This document shows positions 1 through 6,393 of a DNA stretch of 9,570 nt, in pieces (the first letter of the stretch is position 1; each line of letters begins with the position of its first letter). Origin of the DNA: Thermodesulfobacteriota bacterium (GTDB lineage Bacteria > Desulfobacterota > S145-22); assembly GCA_024763435.1 (NCBI GenBank), contig JANTFN010000055.1, positions 1-9,570 on the forward strand, read 5' to 3'. A program made the position numbers and the translations under genes. The notes beneath the pieces were generated by a model. That model was given only the letters and a program-made list of their open reading frames with translations. It made no database searches and had not been told where the DNA came from.

Positions 1-113
1 TCGGCCAGGAAATGTTCAAAAAACTTACGGAGGAGGAAGAAATCCACCGCAGGCTCCTGAATGACCAGTTTTATTCCCTTCAAAATCAGGGGGAATGGGT
101 TTGGGGTGATTAA
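1..113 (+). CDS. Ferritin-like / rubrerythrin-family protein, C-terminal fragment
   Basis: The window opens inside a gene whose last 36 complete codons are in the frame starting at base 3 and end at TAA 111-113. The visible tail contains an acidic helix with EEEEIHRR, then LLNDQFYSL, and ends in GEWVWGD. A helix of the form E-E-x-x-H followed by a short aromatic, Trp-rich tail is typical of the last helix of small ferritin-like (rubrerythrin-family) diiron proteins, where the Glu and His bind iron. No rubredoxin-type Cys pairs are in the visible part, so if the family call is right this is a member without a C-terminal rubredoxin domain. It ends 3 nt before the DsrE-like gene, so the two are probably co-transcribed. 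The family call rests on only about 36 residues. Confidence 0.55.
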   Translation, partial: GQEMFKKLTEEEEIHRRLLNDQFYSLQNQGEWVWGD

Positions 114-116
114 GAT

Positions 117-464
117 ATGAAAAAAATCGTATTATTCGCCTTTAACGGCGATAAAATGTGCTTTATACATGTCCTGTTAAACGCCCTCGACATGAAAAAA
201 CAGGGATACGACGTTAAAATCGTGGTAGAAGGATCTGCGACGAAACTGGTGCCGGAAATGGCCAGGGAAGGTGATTTTCTCCACCCTCTTTATGAAAAGG
301 CCAAGGCACAGGGGCTTTTTGCCATCATCTGCAAGGCGTGTTCCGCCAAAATGAAGGTCCTCAAAGAAGTAGAAAAAGAAGGGTTACCCGTGGGAGGGAC
401 GTTAAACGGCCATCCCAGCATGGCGGAATTCATTGATCAGGGTTATCAGTTAATTACGTTTTAG
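117..464 (+). CDS. DsrE-family cytoplasmic protein
   Basis: This is a 115-residue protein of the usual length for single-domain DsrE/DsrF-like proteins. It starts with the beta-strand MKKIVLFAFNGD, continues with a helix (HVLLNALDMKKQGYDVKIVVEG) typical of the fold, and has a CKAC motif at residues 72-75 before a helix, where DsrE-type proteins often carry a reactive Cys. It ends in a GHPSMAEFIDQGYQLITF-like C-terminus. There is no signal peptide, so it should be cytoplasmic. DsrE relatives bind or relay sulfur as persulfide, but many members of this stand-alone group have no tested function, so a sulfur-carrier role is inference. It starts 3 nt after the preceding ferritin-like gene with only a weak ribosome site, which suggests translational coupling. 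Its stop codon lies inside the left arm of the inverted repeat at 461-572. Confidence 0.75.
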   Translation: MKKIVLFAFNGDKMCFIHVLLNALDMKKQGYDVKIVVEGSATKLVPEMAREGDFLHPLYEKAKAQGLFAIICKACSAKMKVLKEVEKEGLPVGGTLNGHPSMAEFIDQGYQLITF

Positions 465-572
465 GTTTTTAGGTGGAAGGTAGAAGGTGGAAGGTAGAAG
501 AAGCAAACATGTGACCATGTGCAAAACAAAGTGATTTTCCTTCAACCTTCAGACTTCAACCTAAACACCTAA
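461..572. repeat. Intergenic imperfect inverted repeat with GAAGGT-type units
   Basis: Bases 461-493 and the reverse complement of 540-572 match at 27 of 33 positions, giving two arms around a 46-nt centre. The left arm runs into a 14-bp unit, AGGTGGAAGGTAGA, present twice in perfect tandem at 471-484 and 485-498. The right arm has the related string CTTCAACCTTCAGACTTCAA on the + strand. The outer ends of both arms read TTAGGT. The transcript could fold into a long stem. Similar GAAGGT/GAAGGC-type elements occur between genes in various bacterial genomes, but I cannot assign this one to a named family. It overlaps the stop of the DsrE-like gene and may act as a transcript-end structure or be a small non-autonomous repeat. 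Confidence 0.7.
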
Positions 573-654
573 TGGCCTTTAATCTGTCTGTTAAGGCTGC
601 CTGAAAACTGGGTTTGTTAAGCGTTAAAACAACAACATCTAAAGGAGTTAGATC

Positions 655-1236
655 GTGAATATATTAGGAATTTATGGGAGCCCAAGAAAAAATGGAAATA
701 GCGACATCGTCCTTGATAAGGTACTTGAAGGCGCCGCTGAATCCGGGGCAACGATACAAAAACTATACGTAAGAAACCTGAAAAACCTGTCTGGCTGCAG
801 GGAATGCGGGGCGTGTGAAAAAGACGGAAATTGCGCGGTAAAAGACGATATGCAGCCGGTTTATCCCCTTTTTGAAAGCGCCGATGTCATTCTCCTTGCC
901 TCCCCCATCTTCTTTTATGGATTGTCTGCGCAGATCAAGGCCCTTATTGACAGAGGCCAGGCCATGTGGTCCCGGCGCATGCTGAACAAACCGAGGGAAG
1001 AATGGAAAAACCATGAAAGTGGCCGAGGCTATCTCATCGCGGTAGGCGCGACAAAAGGCAAAAATCTCTTTGAAGGGGTTAAATTCGTGGCAAAGTATTT
1101 TTACGACGCCCTTGACATGAGCTATGAAGGCGGCCTGTTTTACAAGGGGCTTGAAGGGAAAGAAGACGCCAAAAACAACCCCGAAATCATGCAGGAAGCC
1201 GCCGAATTTGGGCGGAACCTTGTCAAAAAAGTGTAA
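655..1236 (+). CDS. Iron-sulfur flavoprotein / NADPH-dependent FMN reductase family
   Basis: This 193-residue flavodoxin-fold protein begins with MNILGIYGSPRKNGNSD, the FMN phosphate-binding loop of the NADPH-dependent FMN reductase family. Residues 48-60 hold four cysteines spaced C-x2-C-x2-C-x5-C (C48, C51, C54, C60), matching the compact [4Fe-4S] motif of archaeal and clostridial iron-sulfur flavoproteins (Isf). The segment ASPIFFYGLSAQIKALIDRG (about residues 82-101) is the second conserved flavin-side block. Isf proteins move electrons between ferredoxin-type donors and acceptors and have been linked to reduction of O2 or H2O2; the partner here is unknown. The start is GTG at 655, chosen because AAGGAG lies at 642-647, 7 nt upstream, and the FMN loop begins almost at once. 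It is soluble and cytoplasmic. The next gene follows after 63 nt. Confidence 0.85.
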   Translation: MNILGIYGSPRKNGNSDIVLDKVLEGAAESGATIQKLYVRNLKNLSGCRECGACEKDGNCAVKDDMQPVYPLFESADVILLASPIFFYGLSAQIKALIDRGQAMWSRRMLNKPREEWKNHESGRGYLIAVGATKGKNLFEGVKFVAKYFYDALDMSYEGGLFYKGLEGKEDAKNNPEIMQEAAEFGRNLVKKV

Positions 1237-1299
1237 CATCGATCCTTTAACCTGCAAGGTTTCACGCATAATTATGGATCCTTAGAGGCTACCATCCCC

Positions 1300-3366
1300 G
1301 TGTCCAACCACCTGATTAACGAACAGAGCCCTTACCTGCGCCAGCATGCCGACAACCCCGTAGACTGGTTCCCGTGGAACAACGCCGCGCTTGAAAAGGC
1401 CCGGAGGGAAAACAAGCCTATTTTCCTCTCCATCGGGTATGCCACCTGCCACTGGTGCCATGTCATGGCCCATGAATCCTTTGAGGATACAGAGGTCGCT
1501 GAAACCCTCAACCGGGGTTTTGTGGCCATCAAGGTAGACCGTGAAGAACGTCCGGACATTGATCACCTCTACATGACCGCCTGTCAGGCCCTGACCGGCC
1601 AGGGGGGATGGCCGCTGTCACTCTTTCTGACACCTGAAGGCAAACCCTTTTACGCGGGAACCTATTTCCCAAAAAAAGGCCGGTTTGGAATGCCGGGCTT
1701 TCTGGACATCCTCAAAAAGATAGCCCAACTCTGGGAGACAAGCCCGGAAAAACTCCTCGATGCCGGAAACGCGGTAACCCGTATCATTAAACAGGCTGGT
1801 ACTGACGGGCCCGGGGGACCCATCCCCCCGGTTGAAGAAACCCTCACCCACGCTTACGCGGCCTTGCAAAATACCTTTGATGCAAAACACGGTGGATTTG
1901 GCGCCGCCCCCAAGTTTCCCACCCCCCATCATCTTACCTTTCTGCTAAGGTGGTATTCTGAAAAACATGCCTCACCCGCCCTTAAAATGGTGGAGAAAAC
2001 ACTCCAGGCCATGCGCGGAGGCGGAATTTTTGACCAGATAGGATATGGATTTCACCGATACAGCGTGGATACCTCCTGGCATGTCCCCCACTTTGAAAAG
2101 ATGCTCTATGATCAGGCCCTGCTGATGATGGCCTTTGCAGAATGCTATCAGGTCACAGGCAAACCGGTTTATGCGGGCATTATCGACGAAACCCTCACCT
2201 ACCTGCTGCGGGATATGCGTCATCCTGACGGTGGCTTTTTTTCGGCGGAAGATGCCGACAGCGATGGAGAAGAAGGGCGGTTCTACCTCTGGCGCCCTGA
2301 AGAAATTACCTCGGTCCTCGGTCGGGAAACAGGTGCGCTCATTTGCCGTTTCTTTGACATCACGAAAGAAGGAAATTTCGAGGCAGGCATGAGTATTCCG
2401 AGAATCCCGGTCCCGGATGCGGTTTTTGCCGAAGAAGCGGGCATCCCTCTCAAGGAACTGCGGGCCCTCCTGCAGAAAGCCATAAAAAACCTGTTTGAAC
2501 ACCGGAATACCCGAAACCATCCCCTGAAGGACGATAAAATTCTCACCTCATGGAACGGCCTGATCATCGCCGCCCTCGCGACGGCCTCCCGCGCCACGGG
2601 TCACCAGGCCCCCCTGAACGCCGCGAAACGCTGCGCGGATTTCATTCTCGCTTCCCTGAAAAAAGGGCCGCGCCTTTCTCACCGCTACAGAAACGGCAAC
2701 GTGGCCGTGGCCGGATTCCTCGAAGATTATGCCTTTTTTGCCTGGGGGCTTCTGGAGCTCTACGAATCTTCCTTAGACGCCTCCTGGCTTGAAACGTGTC
2801 TCCAGTTAACCGATACCATGATTGAACGCTTCGAGGATCAACCCGGTGGAGGATTCTTTTTCACGGGCAAGGACGAGACATCGCTTTTTCACAGAACCCG
2901 GGAAATCTATGACGGCGCCATTCCTTCATCTAACGCCGTCGCCCTGTCAAACCTTATCCGGCTGGGGCACTTGACCGGTCAATCATCCTATCACGAAAAA
3001 GCAGCGGCGCTGATACGGCGATTTTCTTCCCAGGTTTCCAGCACCCCTCAGGGGTACACGCATTTTCTCGGCGGGCTCATGGCATCAGTCGCGCCGTATC
3101 ATGAAATCATTGTCACTGGAAACCCGGCAGAAAAATCCGTGTCTCGAATAATTACCTGGCTTCAGAGACAGTTCCTGCCCAATACGGTTATTTTAAATTA
3201 TAAACCCGGCGATGAAATCTTACCGGAGCTCTGCCCCTTTTTGAAATCATATCCGGTTAAAGGGCGTCAGCCGGTTGTTTATATTTGTGAAAACAGGTCC
3301 TGCCAGAAACCTGTTTCAACGCTTGAAGAGGTCCGCCAGTCCCTTATGGCCGAACAAGACAGATAA
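1300..3366 (+). CDS. DUF255 thioredoxin-fold protein (YyaL / SPATA20-like)
   Basis: At 688 residues this is full length for the DUF255 family (Bacillus YyaL and animal SPATA20 are similar in architecture). The N-terminal domain is thioredoxin-like: residues 1-25 carry the signature NEQSPYLRQHADNPVDWFPW, a CHWC redox motif sits at C50-C53 followed by HVMAHESFED, and GQGGWP (Pro105) supplies the likely cis-Pro loop. The rest resembles an (alpha/alpha)6-barrel glycosidase/epimerase-like fold, with conserved blocks HFEKMLYDQ (from residue 264) and AEDADSDGEEG (316-326). A C-terminal C-x4-C (C663, C668) is also typical. No signal peptide is seen. The substrate and reaction are not established for the family. 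The start is GTG 1300, with AGAGG about 11 nt upstream; the upstream ATG at 1274 runs straight into a stop. It may be co-transcribed with the flavoprotein. Confidence 0.9.
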   Translation: MSNHLINEQSPYLRQHADNPVDWFPWNNAALEKARRENKPIFLSIGYATCHWCHVMAHESFEDTEVAETLNRGFVAIKVDREERPDIDHLYMTACQALTGQGGWPLSLFLTPEGKPFYAGTYFPKKGRFGMPGFLDILKKIAQLWETSPEKLLDAGNAVTRIIKQAGTDGPGGPIPPVEETLTHAYAALQNTFDAKHGGFGAAPKFPTPHHLTFLLRWYSEKHASPALKMVEKTLQAMRGGGIFDQIGYGFHRYSVDTSWHVPHFEKMLYDQALLMMAFAECYQVTGKPVYAGIIDETLTYLLRDMRHPDGGFFSAEDADSDGEEGRFYLWRPEEITSVLGRETGALICRFFDITKEGNFEAGMSIPRIPVPDAVFAEEAGIPLKELRALLQKAIKNLFEHRNTRNHPLKDDKILTSWNGLIIAALATASRATGHQAPLNAAKRCADFILASLKKGPRLSHRYRNGNVAVAGFLEDYAFFAWGLLELYESSLDASWLETCLQLTDTMIERFEDQPGGGFFFTGKDETSLFHRTREIYDGAIPSSNAVALSNLIRLGHLTGQSSYHEKAAALIRRFSSQVSSTPQGYTHFLGGLMASVAPYHEIIVTGNPAEKSVSRIITWLQRQFLPNTVILNYKPGDEILPELCPFLKSYPVKGRQPVVYICENRSCQKPVSTLEEVRQSLMAEQDR

Positions 3367-3368
3367 AC

Positions 3369-3418
3369 CCTGTTTGAACACCTTTGAATTCCCGGACAAG
3401 CAGGATACTTTCTTCTTT
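3369..3418 (+). terminator. Possible weak terminator after the DUF255 gene
   Basis: CCTGTTTG (3369-3376) can pair with CAAGCAGG (3397-3404), 8 bp with one G-U pair, around a 20-nt loop. A T-rich but interrupted tail follows at 3405-3418. The loop is long and the tail imperfect, so this is only a candidate. Its position, 2 nt after the stop and just before a predicted promoter, fits a boundary between transcription units. Confidence 0.3.
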
Positions 3419-3434
3419 AAAACCAGAAAACGCC

Positions 3435-3462
3435 TTGACAAGCATGAATTTTGAACTATGCT
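3435..3462 (+). promoter_or_regulatory. Predicted sigma-70 promoter for the cytochrome cassette
   Basis: A perfect -35 hexamer TTGACA (3435-3440) is followed after 16 nt by TATGCT (3457-3462), 4 of 6 matches to the -10 consensus. Transcription would begin near 3469 and give a leader of about 45 nt before the cytochrome start at 3514. The AT-only palindrome at 3463-3485 lies across this predicted start. Confidence 0.5.
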
Positions 3463-3485
3463 AATAATAATTATGAATTATTATT
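3463..3485. promoter_or_regulatory. AT-only perfect palindrome, candidate operator
   Basis: AATAATAATT (3463-3472) and AATTATTATT (3476-3485) are perfect reverse complements separated by ATG. The element directly follows the predicted -10 box and covers the predicted transcription start, where a bound repressor would block initiation. It has loose similarity to the A/T-rich trimer repeats of Fur-type boxes but is not a match to that consensus. It could also be a weak RNA hairpin in the leader. Confidence 0.4.
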
Positions 3486-3513
3486 TCAACCCCAACCCGA
3501 AAAGGAGAAGCGC

Positions 3514-3996
3514 ATGAAAAAAACCTGTTTAATGGTAGCCCTCGTATTTTTTATCGGCATCCTGACCCTGCCGCTCATGGCTGGCCAAAAAGCCCTTCCG
3601 AAGGCAGATCCCGCGGCCTTATGGACATATATCACCCAGACCTCTCCCTATAAAAACTGGAAACCATGGCCGGATCACAAGGGATTACAAAAGGGAAGAG
3701 CCCCCCATGGACCCTTTCACAAGGTCTTTGTTAATGACATTGCCCTGAGTTCCCCCAAGCCCCCTGTCAAATACGGGAGTATTGTCGTTAAAGAAAACTT
3801 TAACAAGAAAAAGCAGTTAAAAATCATCACCGTCATGTACAAAGTCAAAGGCTATAACCCAAAGGACGGGGACTGGTTCTGGGCAAAATACACCCTCAAG
3901 GGCATGGCAAAACCTTTCGGAAAACCCAAGGGGTGCGTAGGGTGCCATGGAACACGTGCCAACAATGATTTTATTCTGCTGCATGAATTCAAATAA
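3514..3996 (+). CDS. Secreted cytochrome P460-like monohaem c-type cytochrome
   Basis: With the start at ATG 3514 the product is 160 residues. That start is preferred over the in-frame TTG at 3451 because GGAG (3504-3507) lies 6 nt upstream and the protein then begins with a clean signal peptide: MKK, a hydrophobic stretch to about residue 21, and cleavage near LPLMAG. The mature protein has one haem c site, CVGCH (C141, C144, H145), close to the C-terminus, as in cytochrome P460 and cytochrome c'-beta. Upstream of it are family-like blocks: APHGPFHKVFVND (64-75), YGSIVVKENF (87-96), ITVMYKVKGY (105-114) and DWFWAKY (120-126). Known P460 proteins oxidise hydroxylamine or bind NO through a Lys-crosslinked haem; I cannot tell from sequence whether a crosslink Lys is in place. 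It should act in the periplasm. The membrane protein 58 nt downstream is a likely partner. Confidence 0.8.
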   Translation: MKKTCLMVALVFFIGILTLPLMAGQKALPKADPAALWTYITQTSPYKNWKPWPDHKGLQKGRAPHGPFHKVFVNDIALSSPKPPVKYGSIVVKENFNKKKQLKIITVMYKVKGYNPKDGDWFWAKYTLKGMAKPFGKPKGCVGCHGTRANNDFILLHEFK

Positions 3997-4010
3997 CCTG
4001 TCAAAGTCTC

Positions 4011-4035
4011 CGGGAGGGAATCGGCTTCCCTCCCG
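4011..4035 (+). other. Stable intergenic stem-loop between cytochrome and membrane protein genes
   Basis: CGGGAGGGAA (4011-4020) and TTCCCTCCCG (4026-4035) form a perfect 10-bp stem with a 5-nt TCGGC loop. No T tract follows, so it is not a normal intrinsic terminator. It starts 14 nt after the cytochrome stop and ends before the ribosome site of the next gene (GGAG 4045-4048). A plausible role is protecting the 3' end of the cytochrome message so that the two proteins are made in unequal amounts. Confidence 0.6.
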
Positions 4036-4054
4036 CACCTCGTCGGAGTAAGGT

Positions 4055-4483
4055 ATGTTTCTTATTCACCCTGTGTTGCAGGGTTGCGCTATTCTGCTTT
4101 CGCTCTATGTCGCTGCCCTTGGAATTCAGCGTTTTTTGGCCCTTCATCTGAAACAGAAACGCCGGTTTTTATGGAAGCGCCACGTTACCCTTGGACTCAT
4201 CACCATGGTCGTCTGGCTGGCCGGGATTGTGGGAGGAGTCTCCGCTGTCCGTTTTTTCTGGCACGGATTTTTGCTCACGGGACAGCACGGCATCACGGGG
4301 CTGATTCTTATCCCGTTCATTATCTTCGGTATCATCTCGGGCCTGTATATGAACCGAAAAAAGAGAAAAAGGCTTGCCCTGCCCCTGCTTCACGGCATTA
4401 ACAACATCTTTGTTATTCTGCTTACACTCTCCCAGATTTATACCGGTCTGGGGGTTTACAGCGCGTTTGTCCTGGGAAATTAG
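4055..4483 (+). CDS. Four-helix membrane protein, DUF4079/cytochrome b561-like
   Basis: This is a 142-residue integral membrane protein with four hydrophobic segments, at about residues 6-30, 45-65, 78-98 and 113-138. Histidines lie at or near helix ends: H5, H43 (start of helix 2), H70 and H78 (before and at helix 3) and H113 (start of helix 4). A four-helix bundle with His in this arrangement suggests a b-type haem protein of the cytochrome b561/DUF4079 kind, but haem binding is inference. The helix 4 segment LLHGINNIFVILLTLSQIYTG resembles DUF4079 proteins. GGAG at 4045-4048 sits 6 nt before the ATG. The gene follows the P460-like cytochrome with only a hairpin between, so the pair is probably one operon in which this protein could pass electrons across the membrane to or from the cytochrome. 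Confidence 0.6.
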   Translation: MFLIHPVLQGCAILLSLYVAALGIQRFLALHLKQKRRFLWKRHVTLGLITMVVWLAGIVGGVSAVRFFWHGFLLTGQHGITGLILIPFIIFGIISGLYMNRKKRKRLALPLLHGINNIFVILLTLSQIYTGLGVYSAFVLGN

Positions 4484-4627
4484 GGAAACCTATCGGAAAA
4501 TCACCTGCGGGTGAGATCAAAAAACCCCAAAATATTTTCATGATGTCCAATTTGAAGGCGTTTAATCCAAAGAGGGTCTTATTCGTTTTGTCTTTACCTC
4601 TCGGCTTCAACCTTTACGTTTTTCTCT

Positions 4628-4656
4628 TTTAAATTCTCTTTTTGTTGTGGTATAAG
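4628..4656 (+). promoter_or_regulatory. Candidate promoter for the BASS transporter gene
   Basis: TATAAG (4651-4656, 5 of 6 matches) is directly preceded by TGG, giving an extended -10 (TGnTATAAG). A weak -35, TTTAAA (4628-4633), lies 17 nt upstream. Transcription would start near 4663, leaving a short leader with the ribosome site at 4672-4676. The surrounding 4484-4681 gap is T-rich and holds no convincing gene. Confidence 0.4.
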
Positions 4657-4681
4657 GCTCCTTGAAGGCATGGAGGCAGCG

Positions 4682-5608
4682 ATGAAAAAAATTAAAGCTC
4701 TCTTTCAAAACCGCGATTTTATTTTCACCCTTGCCATCTGTCTTGGCCTGGGTTTTGGCCGGCCGGCCCAATGGCTCAAGGGGTCTGTTCTCCCCGCGCT
4801 GGCCGTCATCATGACGGTCTCCACGCTTGGCATTTCGGGCAGCCTTTTCAAAAAACCGCGCTCCCTGATAGGTCCCGTTGCTGCCGGAATTTTTATGAGC
4901 TTTGTCATCCAGGGCGGCACCCTGATAGGCCTGGGCAAACTCCTGATTACGGATAAGATGCTATGGACCGGGCTGGTGCTTGTCGCGTCGGTTCCGCCGG
5001 CAATCGCCATTATTCCCTTTACGGGCCTGCTGGAAGGGGACACCACCTTCTCGCTCATTGCCACAATCGGGGGGTACCTCAGCGGCCTGGTCATTACCCC
5101 GCTCATCTGTTTCCTCATCCTCGGGGCAAGCCTCATTCACCCCATGAAAATCCTTCTTATTCTTGCGGAACTCGTCATCGCACCAATCATTGTTTCCCGT
5201 ATTCTCGTTTACAAAGGGCTCGATGACCCGATTCTTCCCTACAAGGGTCTTATCACCAACTGGGGATTTTTTATTGTCATTTACACTATTATAGGTCTTA
5301 ACCGAACGGTCTTTTTCAAGGACCCCGCTTTTATTCTCCCCCTCCTTATTATCTGTTTTTTGAGCACCTTTATTCTGGGTGGTGCCATCGGAATTATCTG
5401 CCGAATTTTCAATATCGGCGCCGAACGACGTATCAGCCTCAACCTCCTGGGAACCCTGAAAAATGCGGGAACTGCCGCCGGGATAGGCCTGCTTCTTTTC
5501 GGAAAAACCGCCGCGCTTCCCGCCGCCGTGGTAACAACCTTCATGATTGTCTATTTCATCTGGCTTGGCCTCAAACAGCAGTGGCAAAAAAAACGGGCCC
5601 TTCCCTGA
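4682..5608 (+). CDS. BASS-type (bile acid:sodium symporter-like) membrane transporter
   Basis: The product is a 308-residue, almost wholly hydrophobic protein with roughly nine or ten membrane helices, the usual size for BASS/SBF-fold transporters. Supporting signs are the N-terminal pattern LPALAVIMTVSTLGISGS with a following FKKPR loop, the crossover-like segment ASVPPAIAIIPFTGLLEGD in the middle, and the C-terminal TLKNAGTAAGIGLLLFG, which resembles the second broken-helix region of the fold. The substrate cannot be read from the sequence; relatives move organic anions with Na+. I chose ATG 4682 over the in-frame ATG 4670: GGAGG (4672-4676) is 5 nt before 4682, whereas the AAGG before 4670 is too close. 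It converges on the ABC permease gene, and its last codons contain the terminator of that opposite operon. Confidence 0.7.
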   Translation: MKKIKALFQNRDFIFTLAICLGLGFGRPAQWLKGSVLPALAVIMTVSTLGISGSLFKKPRSLIGPVAAGIFMSFVIQGGTLIGLGKLLITDKMLWTGLVLVASVPPAIAIIPFTGLLEGDTTFSLIATIGGYLSGLVITPLICFLILGASLIHPMKILLILAELVIAPIIVSRILVYKGLDDPILPYKGLITNWGFFIVIYTIIGLNRTVFFKDPAFILPLLIICFLSTFILGGAIGIICRIFNIGAERRISLNLLGTLKNAGTAAGIGLLLFGKTAALPAAVVTTFMIVYFIWLGLKQQWQKKRALP

Positions 5609-5620
5609 GAGAAAAGACCC
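5586..5620 (-). terminator. Intrinsic terminator of the minus-strand ABC operon
   Basis: On the - strand GGGTCTTTT (5620-5612) pairs with GAAGGGCCC (5603-5595) through nine positions, three of them G-U, around an 8-nt loop, and is followed by G and eight T (5593-5586). This is a good Rho-independent terminator about 32 nt after the permease stop. It overlaps the last codons and stop of the convergent BASS gene. On the + strand the G-U pairs become C-A mismatches, but a T run (5622-5627) follows there too, so weak termination in both directions is possible. Confidence 0.6.
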
Positions 5621-5651
5621 ATTTTTTCCACTGGCCGGTTCCCCGAAACCG

Positions 5652-6389
5652 TCAGTCTTTCCTGCGCATTCGTTGTTCAAGCCGTCTTGTCACATAGTAT
5701 AAGGGATAGGTCAGCAGCATATACAACACGGCGAGGGGAATGTAGGCCTCAAAGGTCCGGTAGGTCGTGGCGTTGATAATTTCAGACGCCTTGGTCAGCT
5801 CCCGCACAGAGATAACCGACAACAGCGAAGAATCCTTGATGAGAGAAACGAATTGTCCGGTTACCGGAGGCAGCACCCTTCGAAAGGCCTGCGGAAAAAT
5901 AATATACCGCATCGTCTGCCATTCTGAGAGCCCCGTCGCCTTGGCGGCCTCTATCTGCCCCTTTTCGATCGATTCAATTCCCGCGCGTACCATCTCGGAA
6001 ATATAGGCCCCGGAAAAAAAGGCCAGGGTAATACTGCCTATAACCACCGGATTGTTGAGGCGCACAATCGACGCCACGCAAAAATAAAAAATATAAATCT
6101 GAACGAGAAGCGGGGTCCCGCGAAACAACTCCACATACATCTGCGAAAGCTGATTGACAAACGGGTTTTTCGCGGTACTGGCAATTCCGCTTGCCACCCC
6201 GATTGCCAGGCCGAGGATGATAGAAAAAATGGAAATAACAACCGTATAGACAAACCCCCGGATAAAAAGCGTCCGGTACTGCCACGGCACATGCCAGTCC
6301 CAGTGATAGTCAATACTCGAAAGAAGCAGGTAAAAAATTATAAGGGCCGCAAACCCGATAACCGCCCGCGCAAAAAGTTTTTTTGCCAT
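5652..6389 (-). CDS. Polar amino-acid ABC transporter permease
   Basis: This 245-residue inner-membrane protein belongs to the His/Glu/Gln/Arg permease family (HisMQ/GlnP type). It has an N-terminal membrane helix at about 8-25, then the transport domain with YVELFRGTPLLVQ (85-97) and the conserved EAA loop EAAKATGLSEWQTMRYIIFP (147-166), where the ATPase would dock. It ends in a basic tail, RRLEQRMRRKD. The family normally works as a permease dimer with a class 3 binding protein and a GlnQ-type ATPase. The binding-protein gene ends 4 nt upstream and the ribosome site is weak, suggesting translational coupling. No ATPase gene lies in the window and the operon ends here at a terminator, so the ATPase must come from elsewhere. 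Confidence 0.93.
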   Translation of the reverse strand: MAKKLFARAVIGFAALIIFYLLLSSIDYHWDWHVPWQYRTLFIRGFVYTVVISIFSIILGLAIGVASGIASTAKNPFVNQLSQMYVELFRGTPLLVQIYIFYFCVASIVRLNNPVVIGSITLAFFSGAYISEMVRAGIESIEKGQIEAAKATGLSEWQTMRYIIFPQAFRRVLPPVTGQFVSLIKDSSLLSVISVRELTKASEIINATTYRTFEAYIPLAVLYMLLTYPLYYVTRRLEQRMRRKD

Positions 6390-6393
6390 CTCA

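Noticed and set aside
3451..3513. Upstream extension of the cytochrome from a TTG codon
   Set aside because: The extension would run through the promoter and palindrome region and put 21 polar residues before the signal peptide. ATG 3514 has a well-placed GGAG.
4501..4514. Small hairpin TCACC-TGCG-GGTGA after the four-helix protein gene
   Set aside because: A 5-bp stem followed by A residues on the + strand does not look like a terminator, and no - strand transcript is expected there.
4670..4681. Upstream ATG for the BASS transporter
   Set aside because: GGAGG at 4672-4676 would lie inside the coding region. It is ideally placed for ATG 4682, and ATG 4670 has no usable ribosome site.
4961..5680. 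Long open frame (239 codons) on the - strand opposite the BASS gene
   Set aside because: Its translation is hydrophilic, with no recognisable family pattern. The + strand frame is a coherent membrane protein with a good ribosome site, so the antisense frame looks like a by-product of codon bias.
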